From: Coenobita brevimanus
Lineage: Eukaryota > Arthropoda > Malacostraca > Decapoda > Coenobitidae
Direction of reading: 5' to 3'
Length of the DNA: 64,000 nucleotides
Assembly (NCBI GenBank): GCA_032717465.1
Contig: CM064732.1
Coordinates: forward strand, 36,465,822 to 36,529,821
The position numbers and the translations under genes were made by a program. Shown piece after piece: positions 53,312 to 63,673 of this stretch. The notes below the pieces were generated by a model. The model worked only from the letters and a program-made list of their open reading frames with translations, made no database searches and was not told the origin of the DNA. Numbering within the stretch: position 1 is the first letter of the stretch; each line of letters begins with the position of its first letter.

Positions 53312-53346
53312 GGCGTCTGGCAATAGATAGATAGATAGATAGATAG

Positions 53347-53373
53347 GGGGGCTACCGATTACTGCTTTCGGGT
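53347..53373. repeat. outer end of right TIR arm
   Basis: ggggggctaccgattactgc ... gggt mirrors 48569-48597. This is the piece of the TIR separated from its arm by LINE-C. Confidence 0.9.
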
Positions 53374-53377
53374 GTAC

Positions 53378-54339
53378 ATCTAACCCTATCTACTCATATG
53401 CTGATGACTCCACCCTTCACCTTTCCGTTCGGTTCCCACAACGCCCATCTCAACAGTTACTTCAACAAACAAGGGATGAGGCTATGGCACACCTAATGTC
53501 TGACTTGGCTCATGTCTCTGACTGGGGTGAAAATAATCTGGTTGTTATTAATGCATCAAAGACTCAGTTCTTACACCTATCAAGTCGACAAAATCTTCCA
53601 CAGGTATACCCATTAATGTTAAATAATATTCAACTTAATCCTGCATCATCCTTGAACATGCTTGGGGTTTCATTTACACAGGATTTATCTTGAAAGATCA
53701 TATTACATTTCTTGTAAAATCTGCTTCCAAGAGATTAGGTGTGCTAAGCTGACTCCGTTTCTTCTTTACCCCTGCACAATTGCTGACTCTATACAGGGGT
53801 TTTATCCGCCCCTGTGTGGAGTACAGCTCTCATGTGTGGGGAGGTTCCCCACATACAGCTTCTCTCAATAGGGTGGAGTCAAAGGCTTTTCGTCTCATTA
53901 ACTCTCCTCCTCTTACTGCCTCCCTTCAAACTCTGTTTCTTCGCCGCATTGTTGCCTCTTTATCTCTTTTCTATCGCTATTTCAATGGTCACTGCTCCTC
54001 TGAACTGTCTGCATGCATTCCTCCAACTCTACGGCGGGCACGTAGCACCCGTCTAGCAACAATCGCTCATCTCTCTTCTGTCCAGCTCTCTAATGCAAGA
54101 GTTAATCGTTACTCCCAGTCCTTCATTTATGCAACCGGTAACACTGGAACTGTCTCCCTCTGTCTGTATTTCCTGCTTCCTATGATCTCCAGTCTTTCAA
54201 ACGCAGTGTGTCCAGGCATCTCGAAATGATCGGATCTTGAATTTGGCTATCTCTTGTATTTTGTTTTTCTCTTGGAAGGAACAGTTAACGGGCTCGTGGC
54301 CTTTGGTCCCTTCTTCCTCGCATTAAAAAAACAAAAAAT
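53378..54339 (+). mobile_element. LINE-B copy 1, segment 2
   Basis: Resumes exactly at the base after GTAC: atctaaccctatctactcat, encoding the RT box Tyr-Ala-Asp-Asp (about 53400). Contains the thumb (Asn-Asn-Leu-Val-Val-Ile-Asn, 53484-53693), a C-terminal region (53780-54229 with Trp-Gly-Gly-Ser-Pro-His) and the 3' end with A-rich tail (54323-54339). Frames are broken near 53690 and 54130. Confidence 0.9.
53484..53693 (+). pseudogene. LINE-B copy 1 thumb region
   Basis: 69 residues, collinear with 27054-27200 in copy 2 (Met-Ser-Asp-Leu-Ala, Asp-Trp-Gly-Glu-Asn-Asn-Leu-Val-Val). Ends in TGA where copy 2 reads Trp-Lys-Asp-His (a Trp codon changed to stop at 53691-53693). Confidence 0.82.
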
Positions 54340-54513
54340 CTTCCTTTTCTTATACCACCACCCACCCGTCTCATACCACACACCTCTTCCGCATGCACCA
54401 CCACAGCACTCTTAAATAACTGCCATTCCTCCTCCACACTGCCATTTTCGCGATCTTTCACTGCGTTCCACTCATCTTTAAATTTCTCCTGACACTCTAT
54501 CATTTTCTCTCTT

Positions 54514-55062
54514 TTATCCACTCACTTTCAAAATCTCCCTGCTACACCTAACTCTCCTAGCTCTCACCCACCTCTTACCTACTCTTAACTTGCTCTCCAC
54601 CAGGTAGTGGTCAGACATACCTCCACTCTCCCCTCTCAGAACTCTCACATCCAACAATCGTCCTATTACATTCCTGAACACAACCACATAGTCCATCAGT
54701 GCTCTATCAACAACCCTTCCACCCTCCTGTCTCACCCATGTATACTTATAAATATCTTTCTTCTCAAACAAGGAATTTCCAATAACCATCTCTCGCTCAA
54801 CACACATCCCTATCATTCGTTCCCCATTTTCCCTTCTTCCAGGCACACCCTGCATACCAACTACAACTGCAACTGCTACATTTCCTACTCTAGCATTCAG
54901 ATCTCCCATCATTACCACATTCACATTCGCTCCAAAACTCTGCAGACACTCATCAACATCATTCCAGAAAGAATCCCTCTCTTCTTCATCCCTTTCACTA
55001 CCAGGCCCATATGCATTCACAAACACCCAAAACTCACGTTCAATTTTCGCTTTCACCCACAT
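54514..55062 (-). pseudogene. split LINE-A endonuclease
   Basis: 182 residues, the better preserved endonuclease of family A. Val-Phe-Val-Asn-Ala-Tyr-Gly-Pro-Gly, Met-Met-Gly-Asp-Leu-Asn-Ala-Arg-Val-Gly (about residue 52), Leu-Met-Asp-Tyr-Val-Val-Val and Met-Ser-Asp-His-Tyr-Leu-Val (about residue 155). The N-terminal motif (Leu-Ala-Leu-Gly-Glu-Thr-Lys) lies in another frame at 55040-55234, so a frameshift at ~55050 breaks it. Confidence 0.87.
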
Positions 55063-55392
55063 CAGTCGATGACACCTCCTTCCGTTCAGTCATATACTGC
55101 TGTACTTCCGGACTCATTAACAAGGCCACACCTTCTCTTCCTCTTCCTCTGTCAACACCTGACAATCTTCCATTCACACTTCCAAACATAGACTCACTTT
55201 TCCCTTTCATTTTCGTTTCACCCAAAGCTAACACACCAACTTTCTTCTCACAAACATTCTCCCAATCTCCTCCCTTTTAGCCTCAATCGTACTACATCCA
55301 CGCACATTCATAGACTCAATCCTCAGGGTACGGGGATAACTCAATCCCACATCCCTTTTTCTGGCCTGTCTCTTTTTAGGAACTAAAAAACT

Positions 55393-55661
55393 AGTCAGGT
55401 CAGGTGTGGGTAAGGGGATGGGCCTATTATGATGTGGCAGGGGTGAACCAGCTCTGCTGTCGGGCCCTGCTGTGGATGTCACTGATTGCACTGCGCAGTT
55501 GACCCTTGTGCGGTGTGATGTGGTGAGGATCTGTCCCTTCTCCCCTTTGGGGCTAAGATGCGAATGTGTTTGAATAGATGAGTAAATGGAGAGTGTGTCA
55601 TCCTGTCTCGGCTACCTTCCTTTCCTTGGGGGAAGCAGCCTAGGTATATAGATAGATAGAG
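55393..55661 (+). mobile_element. LINE-A tail inserted into split LINE-A, 8-bp TSD
   Basis: A plus-strand 3' end (gtcaggtgtgggtaagggga … gcagcctaggtatatagata) of only 269 bp, inserted in the opposite orientation into the leader of segment 3. AAAAAACT flanks it at 55385-55392 and 55662-55669. Interrupted host sequence: ...cctcctcctcag / ttagttcctaaaaag... Confidence 0.92.
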
Positions 55662-55802
55662 AAAAAACTGAGGAGGAGGTCCCTAATCCCCTCACCCCGC
55701 TCCTTTTAGTCGCCTTTTACTACACACAGGGAATACGGTGGCAGTATTGTTCCTAACACAACCTGGCCACAGAGTAGTAGTACCACCCCATAGTACGACC
55801 AA

Positions 55803-56404
55803 AATGTTTGTCTCTGTCTACATTTTTTTTATACATTAGTCGTTGATTCTGCTAATGGGCTCATTTCTTTTCTTTTCTCATTTGCGCCAAATATATTTCT
55901 CATCCCTAACATTGTCACTCCCTCCCTCCCTCCCTCACTGAGTTACATTCTTGAGAAATGGGATCCATGCCAAATGGGAAGAGTGTTAGGGAAGCGACTT
56001 CCTTCTGGGTCAGGTTTCAGGCAGGGTTGGACCCCCATGGGCCACTCCCCACTGGGGCTGCAACCCCTGGGTGCACCACCAGCGTTAAGCATTGCTAGTT
56101 CATTCACCTACAGTAGAAAGATAAATTTAGGCACTGTGGTAGAGATTCACTTGCACAAGGTTATAAGAATGATGGAACTCCTGCCGTCCGTCCCCCACAG
56201 GGAGGGGGGGGTCTTGACCACAGTCGTTATGCACGGCCAAATTTTTTTTTTTTTTTTACCTAAGGTCGTGAAATTTTGCATATTGATAGGTATTCACCTA
56301 TGCCAGTTCTGGGACGGGGCGCCCCTCAAGGGACTAAAAAATATCCTCTCATAATGTATTAACCTGATTTTTCTTGCAACTCAGGTGGCTTATTTTTCAT
56401 CATA
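55803..56404. other. spacer, nothing recognised
   Basis: Mixed composition, poly-T at 56240-56256, short G-rich word gggaggggggg at 56200. An open frame at 55974-56354 (126 codons) lacks a domain and starts at an ATG in no context I can support as a gene. Confidence 0.4.
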
Positions 56405-56480
56405 CCATGGTGTAGTGACACGGTGCCTCGCTCCTGTTGAGGAGTCTCGTTCGATTCCCGGCTAGAACGTTAAAAGCTTT
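56405..56480 (+). repeat. tRNA-like SINE head 1
   Basis: Contains an A-box-like tggtgtagtgacacgg and a B-box-like gttcgattcccgg at tRNA-like spacing. The sequence is followed by unrelated DNA with no tail, so it is an old fragment. Not a tRNA gene: it does not fold as a complete cloverleaf and lacks CCA-compatible ends. Confidence 0.6.
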
Positions 56481-56742
56481 CCACATTTATTCAAGATTAT
56501 GTGTGTTTCTCCAACATACAGGAAGGCGCTTGTACTGGCTGGGATAGATTAAAACGGGTATGTCACCTTTTCAGTTGCTAGGCAAAAATCCAGGTAACTA
56601 TGAACTACGTGTTATGTATTCGGGTTGAAAATTTTCCTCTCATTATGCATTTGCCTGTTTTTCATAAAATTCGGGTGGCTGCAGTCTCACTGGGGTTCTG
56701 TAATCATTCTTATTTTTCAGTCATTTCTTCTTTCGGCAAATA

Positions 56743-56970
56743 TGATGCTGATGCTGATGATAATGATGATAATGATATTATATCGCTCAGTTAGCTGTTC
56801 TGTCAGTTTTTTTTTTTTTTATGCTGAAATAGCGCCCATATGTCTATTAGCTTTTTAATGATGATGTTATTATATCTCTCATTTTGCTGTTACGTCTGTT
56901 AGTTTTTTAATGATGATGATGACGATGATATATCGCTCATTTAGCTGTTCTTGCCAGTTAGTTCTTTATC
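56743..56970. repeat. (GAT)n and a ~55-bp tandem repeat
   Basis: atgctgatgctgatgataat leads into units with atgatgatg…atatcgctcatttagctgttc…agttttttaatgatga (about 56762, 56858 and 56909). Three diverged units of 52-60 bp, the first separated from the second by ~40 bp. Confidence 0.75.
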
Positions 56971-57094
56971 GTCTCTACTAATTTACTACCGTGTACGTTT
57001 TACTTACTATTGTTTCTGTAGTTCTGTCTTCATTGTTCTAGATTTTGTTCTCCTTTTAACTGTTCTGTCTATTACTGCTTTCGTAACTTTGTTT
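56971..57094. other. spacer, nothing recognised
   Basis: Short AT-rich spacer. Confidence 0.4.
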
Positions 57095-57592
57095 TTAGTT
57101 CACGGAAAGCAGTGATCAGCAATAGGGAAGTGAACATAAAATTAAAAATGTCGCTGCATGACATTATTGTGACCCCATTTTAAAACACTAAAGCGGAGCT
57201 TAGAATCTTTTGCAAAAACACAACTAAAGAATGAGAGCAGTGAAAATGAGTTAATTGAGAGATAAATGTGAAGTTGCATGGAGAGACGAAAGACAAACGA
57301 CATAACGGAGCGTTGTGGTACTGACGTGAATGTGTCTGAAAGTGTTATGAAAAATACTCTGAGATTATTTGGCCATGTGGAGAGGGTGGAGAATTAGAAA
57401 TTGAATAGAAGAATGTATGTGAGTGAGGTGGTGGTTGAGAGGGGGAAGGGGCGACCAAGGATGAGTTGGAGAGGGGGTGTGAGTTGGAAAGAGGACAGTC
57501 AAATGACGGGACAGGTCGGTGAGAAGTGATTTGTTAGTGACAACTCCATATGGGATTAAGGGTTCTTCATATAGCCAGAGCGATAGATAGAG
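57095..57592 (+). mobile_element. degenerate LINE-C 3' end
   Basis: Words ggaaagcagtgatcagcaat (57101), ttatttggccatgtggagag (57365) and gatgagttggagaggggg match 52820-53346 of LINE-C, up to a short gatagatag end at 57582. Many substitutions and indels; reading frame lost. Older than the LINE-C at 50606. Confidence 0.8.
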
Positions 57593-57834
57593 TTTTCCTA
57601 GTCTGTTCTACCTTTGCCATTGTAGTTGCTGTTGCTAATGTCTTTCTTTGTCCCAGTATCCAGCCTCACCCGGTATCTAGGTGAGAAAACGGATCAGGGG
57701 AGAGATGTTGATGGAAATGACGGTAATATTAGTGCAATTACTTGTAAATTTTAATCACTCATTATTGCTGTCCTTTAAAGTTTTACAGTACTACATACTT
57801 AGATATACCGTAAAGTTTTGACATGTATCAGATA
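57593..57834. other. spacer, nothing recognised
   Basis: No signal seen. Confidence 0.4.
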
Positions 57835-58190
57835 ATGTGGCAGAATCGGTAGAGAGGCGGCCTGCAGTCCAAATGGACCCAGGTTCGAATCCCGGCTGGT
57901 GCAAGGAACAGTTTAAGAATTTGAATTTCTTTAAAAACAGACTTTTTTGATCTACCAGATGACCCGCCGACATGTCAGAAAAGTACTCCGGCTAATACCA
58001 GTACACCAGTCCTGTATGAGACAGCCCTAGGATGTATTCAATATGGATGGTGGATGTTAGAGCCGAAGTGGTGAGATGTGGAGATATAGGAGGACTACTG
58101 GGCCCCAAGGAGGACTACTGGGACTTGGGAACAGGCCATGAAGCCTTTGCCCAGAGTCGGACACGTTAAAGAAAAAAAAAAAAATTGAGC
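57835..58190 (+). mobile_element. tRNA-derived SINE, type 2
   Basis: Head with A-box-like gtggcagaatcggtagagag and B-box-like caggttcgaatcccggctgg (57882-57901), a body with aggaggactactgggcc, then gcccagagtcggacacgtta and an A-rich tail (58165-58185). A second, 5'-truncated piece with the same 3' words is at 59990-60052. RNA polymerase III promoter type; non-coding. Confidence 0.7.
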
Positions 58191-58348
58191 CTTTGAAACA
58201 GAAAAAAAAATACTGATGTACAGAGAGAAAGAGAGAGAGACCATAAGTTAGATACACATTGTCTAAGAATCTGTTTCTAGTTATCTGTATATCTATCCAT
58301 CTATCCATGTATCTTTCTCTCTCTCTCTCTATCTATCTATATATATGG

Positions 58349-58722
58349 AACCACAGTGGTAGGGTGTGCGTTTCGTACATGGGGGAACGAGAGTTCGTGC
58401 CCCGCCAGGGTAATAAACTTCGGGAGTGTTCACCAGGCCTCGTACTGCTTTGGCAGACTTAAGGGGTGCTGTGGTTGAACCAGTGTCGCATACTATAAAG
58501 TATGCTTGCACCCAGTCGGCCTGCGCTGGCCGATTGCACTTGCTTCACAGACTACACACACATCCAAAGCCACTCCAACACTACAATTACACATACAAGC
58601 ACTTCTCACCCTACATACCATCTCTACCAGACAGCCTAAGCCACTTGGTAGAGAAACATAGGCCGTATCGTCTCCACTTGGGTCGGGATAAACCGATTCT
58701 GCAGTGGACATTCAACAGCTGA
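58349..58722 (+). mobile_element. tRNA-derived SINE with (GATA)n tail
   Basis: Head with A-box-like accacagtggtagggtg and B-box-like gagttcgtgccccg. The body has no coding content, and it ends ttctgcagtggacattcaac then gctgatgatagatag, running into (GATA)n at 58723. A tail of GATA units is what LINE-A and LINE-C carry. Confidence 0.65.
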
Positions 58723-59985
<1,263 letters not shown>

Positions 59986-59989
59986 GTAT

Positions 59990-60048
59990 GCAGGAGGACT
60001 AATGGGCCTTAGGAGCAGGCTGTGAAGCCTATGCCCAGAGTCGGACAC

Positions 60049-60052
<4 letters not shown>
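59990..60052 (+). mobile_element. SINE type 2 fragment (3' part)
   Basis: caggaggactaatgggcctt, then aggctgtgaagcctatgccc agagtcggacaca: same words as 58090-58170. It runs directly into (TA)n at 60053, which has replaced the A-rich tail. Confidence 0.75.

Positions 60053-60103
<51 letters not shown>
60053..60103. repeat. (TA)n microsatellite
   Basis: About 25 units. Confidence 0.95.
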
Positions 60104-60746
<643 letters not shown>

Positions 60747-60818
60747 ATTGTTTGTCACAACATCCTGCACGATATTATTATCTTTACTCGGTAACAAATT
60801 CCTCGTATTCACTGTTCA

Positions 60819-62980
60819 ATCAATCAATCAATCATTTCCTGTAGCACCCTCGGGGATGCATAGGGCCTCGATGAACTCACACCACCACATCCTATCCTGT
60901 GCTAACTCCTCAAGATCTCCCCAACACTCATCTCCAGCTTCCCGTCTCATTGTCCTTACCCACGTCTCTTTTGGCCTTCCTCTACCTCTCCTACCAAGTG
61001 CCACCCACCCTGGTGTACCTCGTACTATTCCCTGTCTCCTATACACATGTCCTAGCCACTTCCATCGTGAGAACCTAACATATTCATCGACCGGCTGCAC
61101 TCCCGTTATTTCTCTAATTCTACTATTTGGTATCCTTTCCCACCACTTAACTCCTAATATTCTTCTAAGTGCTTTGTTTTCAAACACCAAGAATTTATTT
61201 TCCATAGTCACTGTGCTGTACCAAGACTCGTGTCCATAAATTAAGATACTCCTAACCATTACCTTATAAAGTTTGATTTTTGTATGCACAGAAAAATTGT
61301 TATTATTCCAAATATTTTTAAGCATTCCCATTGCCTGATTAGCCTTCTTTAACCTTTCCTCGAATTCAAAGTTCAAAGAACCATCCTTGGCTAAATAAGT
61401 ACTTAAATATTTAAACCTATCAACTTGCTTTACAACCATACCTCCAATTACACATTCCTGCGCATTTTCCATATTCATATTGATTATTTCAGTTTTTCCA
61501 CAATTAATAACCAAACCCACCTTGCGACCTTCACTCACCAAACAGTCCAACACTCTCTGCATCTCTTCTGGCCCATCACAAATCAAAACTATATCATCTG
61601 CATAATCTAAATCCAAAAGTTTCCTGTTCTCTCCCCAAAGTATACCTGCACCGGTTTCTGTTCCAACACGTTTCATAATGTAATCAATGACCAATCTAAA
61701 TAATAAAGGCGATAGAACACCACCTTGAATTACTCCGGACTTGACTTCAAACGAATCCCTCAGACAACCATCAACCATCACTTTACAAAATGTGTCTTCA
61801 TGCATGTTCATAATGACCCTCACAAACTCCTCTGGTATTCCATAATGTCTCATGATCTTCCCCATGGTCTCTCTCGAAACACTATCAAAAGCCTTTTCAA
61901 AATCAACAAAACAAAGACTTAACGGTACTCTCATTTCATTAACTTGCTGCATCAAATGCCTGACTATAAAGATCTGATCATTGCAACCACGTCCCTTTCT
62001 AAAACCAGCCTGTTCATCCCTCAGAATACCCTTAACCACCGGCTCCAACCTATTTAACAACACTCTACTGAAAACTTTCAAAGCTATCGGTGACAAAGAG
62101 ATTCCCCTCCAATTACCACATTCACTCAGGTCTCCCTTCTTCGGAACTTTAACAATTACACCATTCTTCCAAACTGATGGTAGTAACCCCGTCACCCATA
62201 TCTTATTGAATAGCTTGGTCAAGATCATTATTAATCTATCCCCCTCCACTTTAAACATTTCCGGAAACAAACCATCCTCCCCTGGTGCCTTATTATTCTT
62301 TAACTGTTTTACTGCTTTCTCCACTTCTGCAAGCCTCAACTCTCCTGTTTCTATATTTAAATCTTCCTGAGCAGACGGTATATCCTCTTCTGGTGGTATT
62401 GGTCTATTAAGAACTGTCTCAAAATGCTCTTTCCATCTATTTTTAATATCTCCATTTTTGGTCAATAAATTTCCTTCCCTGTCTCAAACTGGTATTTCCT
62501 TGCGTTTACCTGCATTACCACTCAGTTCTCTAAACGATTCATATGCTATTCTTTGACTCTGTCCATCATTTTTCTTTATTAAGATTTCAGTCTCTGCAAC
62601 CTTTTCATCCACACATCTTCTTTTATCTCTCCTAGCTAACCTTCTTACTTCTGAATTCAAACTCCAGTACGCAGCTCTTGCTAATTCAATCTCTCGTTCA
62701 TCAACGCATTGCATCTCACTCCTCAATTTAGCCTCACCTCTCTTTTTTATCATATCCCACGTTTCCTCTGATATCCATTTCTTTCTCCTGAATCTATGTC
62801 TCCTTCCAATCGTACATTCAGCAGTCTCATGCAAAACATTGTTCACATCCTCCCACATCTCATCTACACTTCTCTCCCCCTCTTCCAACGTTTCCAACAC
62901 CAAAAACCTATTTCTGCATTCTAATCTGAATTCCTCCTTTTCTTCACCTTCCCTTCTAAGCTTAACAATATATCTAACAA
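60819..62980 (-). mobile_element. LINE-D, RTE-like, 9-bp TSD, nearly intact ORF
   Basis: 5'-truncated (no endonuclease) minus-strand LINE. CACTGTTCA flanks it at 60810-60818 and 62981-62989, a 9-bp target-site duplication. The 3' end is an ATTG/GATT repeat of about four units (60819-60836), and the ORF's stop codon is formed inside that repeat, so the 3' UTR is practically absent, as in RTE elements (known). One nonsense codon in ~715 codons. Confidence 0.93.
60828..62980 (-). pseudogene. LINE-D linker-RT ORF, one nonsense codon
   Basis: One frame with a single TGA at 62484-62486 (Val-stop-Asp-Arg-Glu). The linker (62484-62980) is Arg/Glu/Lys-rich with Asp-Lys-Arg-Arg-Cys. The RT part (60828-62483, 551 codons) has Ala-Pro-Gly-Glu-Asp-Gly-Leu, Gly-Ile-Ser-Leu-Ser-Pro, Gly-Phe-Arg-Lys-Gly-Arg-Gly-Cys, motif A Phe-Val-Asp-Phe-Glu-Lys-Ala-Phe-Asp, motif B Gly-Val-Ile-Gln-Gly-Gly, Tyr-Ala-Asp-Asp (61593-61604), Tyr-Leu-Ser, and the terminal Trp-Lys-Trp-Leu-Gly-His-Val-Tyr and Gly-Arg-Gly-Arg-Pro-Lys-Glu-Thr-Trp. 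The RT active site is intact. TGA here most simply derives from CGA (Arg). Confidence 0.92.
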
Positions 62981-62989
62981 CACTGTTCA

Positions 62990-63212
62990 CTCATACTTAA
63001 TCAGTTAACTGTATAAAGGTTGTCTTAACTAAATAAAATCGACTGACAGTACTAAGGATAAAATTCCTATGTTCGGTGATGGTAGTGAAGGATAACTCAA
63101 CTAGAAAATGTGTATGGGTGGCGGTAAACAACTTATAACTGCCGTAATCCTTTTTGTTATTCAACTGAATACAGTTATGTTATCGTAGAAATGTATATAT
63201 ACTCGTATTTTC
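62990..63212. other. spacer, nothing recognised
   Basis: AT-rich, no signal. Confidence 0.4.
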
Positions 63213-63585
63213 CGGGGCAATTGTGTTACCAGTGATTTCGTGAAATCCCTAGTTAATTCGTGAAATGAGTATAAATTGAGATGGGTTGATTTAGGTTTAG
63301 GCTGCGGTTAGGTTAGGCTGGTATAATCAAGGTTAAGTTTAGGCTAGGTTACTTAGGCTAGGTTTGGTTAGGTTAATATGGATGAACGCTTAACATAACT
63401 TAGCAATCATCTAAATTATCCTAATCTAAGCTAACCTATCCCAGCTAACATGGCCTATCCTAAATTAGACTTAATCTAGATTATCCCAGTCTAACCTAAC
63501 TGTAGCCTAAGTTAACCATCCTAATTAAACTCATTTCAAGACTTCACTAGGGATTTCATGAAATCACTGGTTACACAAATTCCTG

Positions 63586-63592
<7 letters not shown>
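63213..63592. mobile_element. palindromic MITE-like element with TTAGG-like interior
   Basis: Left arm ttgtgttaccagtgatttcg (63220) and right arm ending cgaaat-like reverse complement (tcatgaaatcactggttaca, 63557-63576) pair over more than 30 bp at the ends. The inner part continues to pair: gcggttaggttaggctggta (63302) against its complement near 63500 (cccagtctaacctaactgta). Both arms are ~150-170 nt, with centre at about 63395-63410. Entirely non-coding. It lies directly beside a (TA)n tract, a plausible target. Confidence 0.75.

Positions 63593-63671
<79 letters not shown>
63589..63671. repeat. (TA)n microsatellite
   Basis: About 40 TA units. Confidence 0.97.

Positions 63672-63673
<2 letters not shown>

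Larger units (their letters stand above)
50606..53346 (+). mobile_element. LINE-C, RTE-like, 5'-truncated, nearly intact ORF
   Basis: Endonuclease C-terminal part (50613-51365), linker (51305-51742), RT and C-terminal block (51743-53311), then the 3' end ggcgtctggcaatagatag with (GATA)n to 53346. Compared with LINE-A it has the same layout and the same tail type and is its sister family. Only one frameshift (around 51305-51345) and one TGA (51740) break a 900-codon reading; this is the least decayed LINE of the window. No flanking duplication: about 12 bp of the target TIR are missing. Confidence 0.92.
48569..53373. mobile_element. long-TIR DNA transposon-like element, no transposase (hosts LINE-C)
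   Basis: Ends ACCCGAAAGCAATAATCGG (48569) and the reverse complement ...ATTACTGCTTTCGGGT (to 53373). GTAC is present at both outer borders (48565-48568 and 53374-53377) and once in the uninterrupted LINE-B copy 2, giving a 4-bp GTAC duplication; because GTAC is palindromic, a TA duplication with TIR CACCCG is equally possible. The arms are several hundred bp long but diverged: 48569-~49255 pairs with ~50126-50542 plus 53347-53373. The core (~49255-50125) has no ORF with a domain. Without LINE-C the element is about 2 kb. Superfamily unassigned. Confidence 0.85.
54340..55802 (-). mobile_element. split LINE-A copy, segment 3 (5' half)
   Basis: Carries on from segment 2 across LINE-B: minus-strand linker, APE endonuclease (54514-55234) and the 5' leader up to about 55802, which matches copy 1 at 3198-3330 (ggtggtactactactctgyg). 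Within it lies a 269-bp LINE-A tail insertion (55393-55661). The three segments without insertions total about 3.48 kb, close to copy 1. Confidence 0.92.

Noticed and set aside
55974..56354. 126-codon plus-strand frame as a host gene
   Set aside because: No domain, low complexity near the end and no splice or promoter context; kept as spacer.
57835..57905. tRNA gene
   Set aside because: A and B boxes are there, but no complete cloverleaf with paired acceptor stem could be drawn; better explained as SINE head.
63290..63530. Telomere-like array
   Set aside because: TTAGG-like words are degenerate and arranged as inverted arms, which fits a hairpin element and not a telomere or interstitial array.
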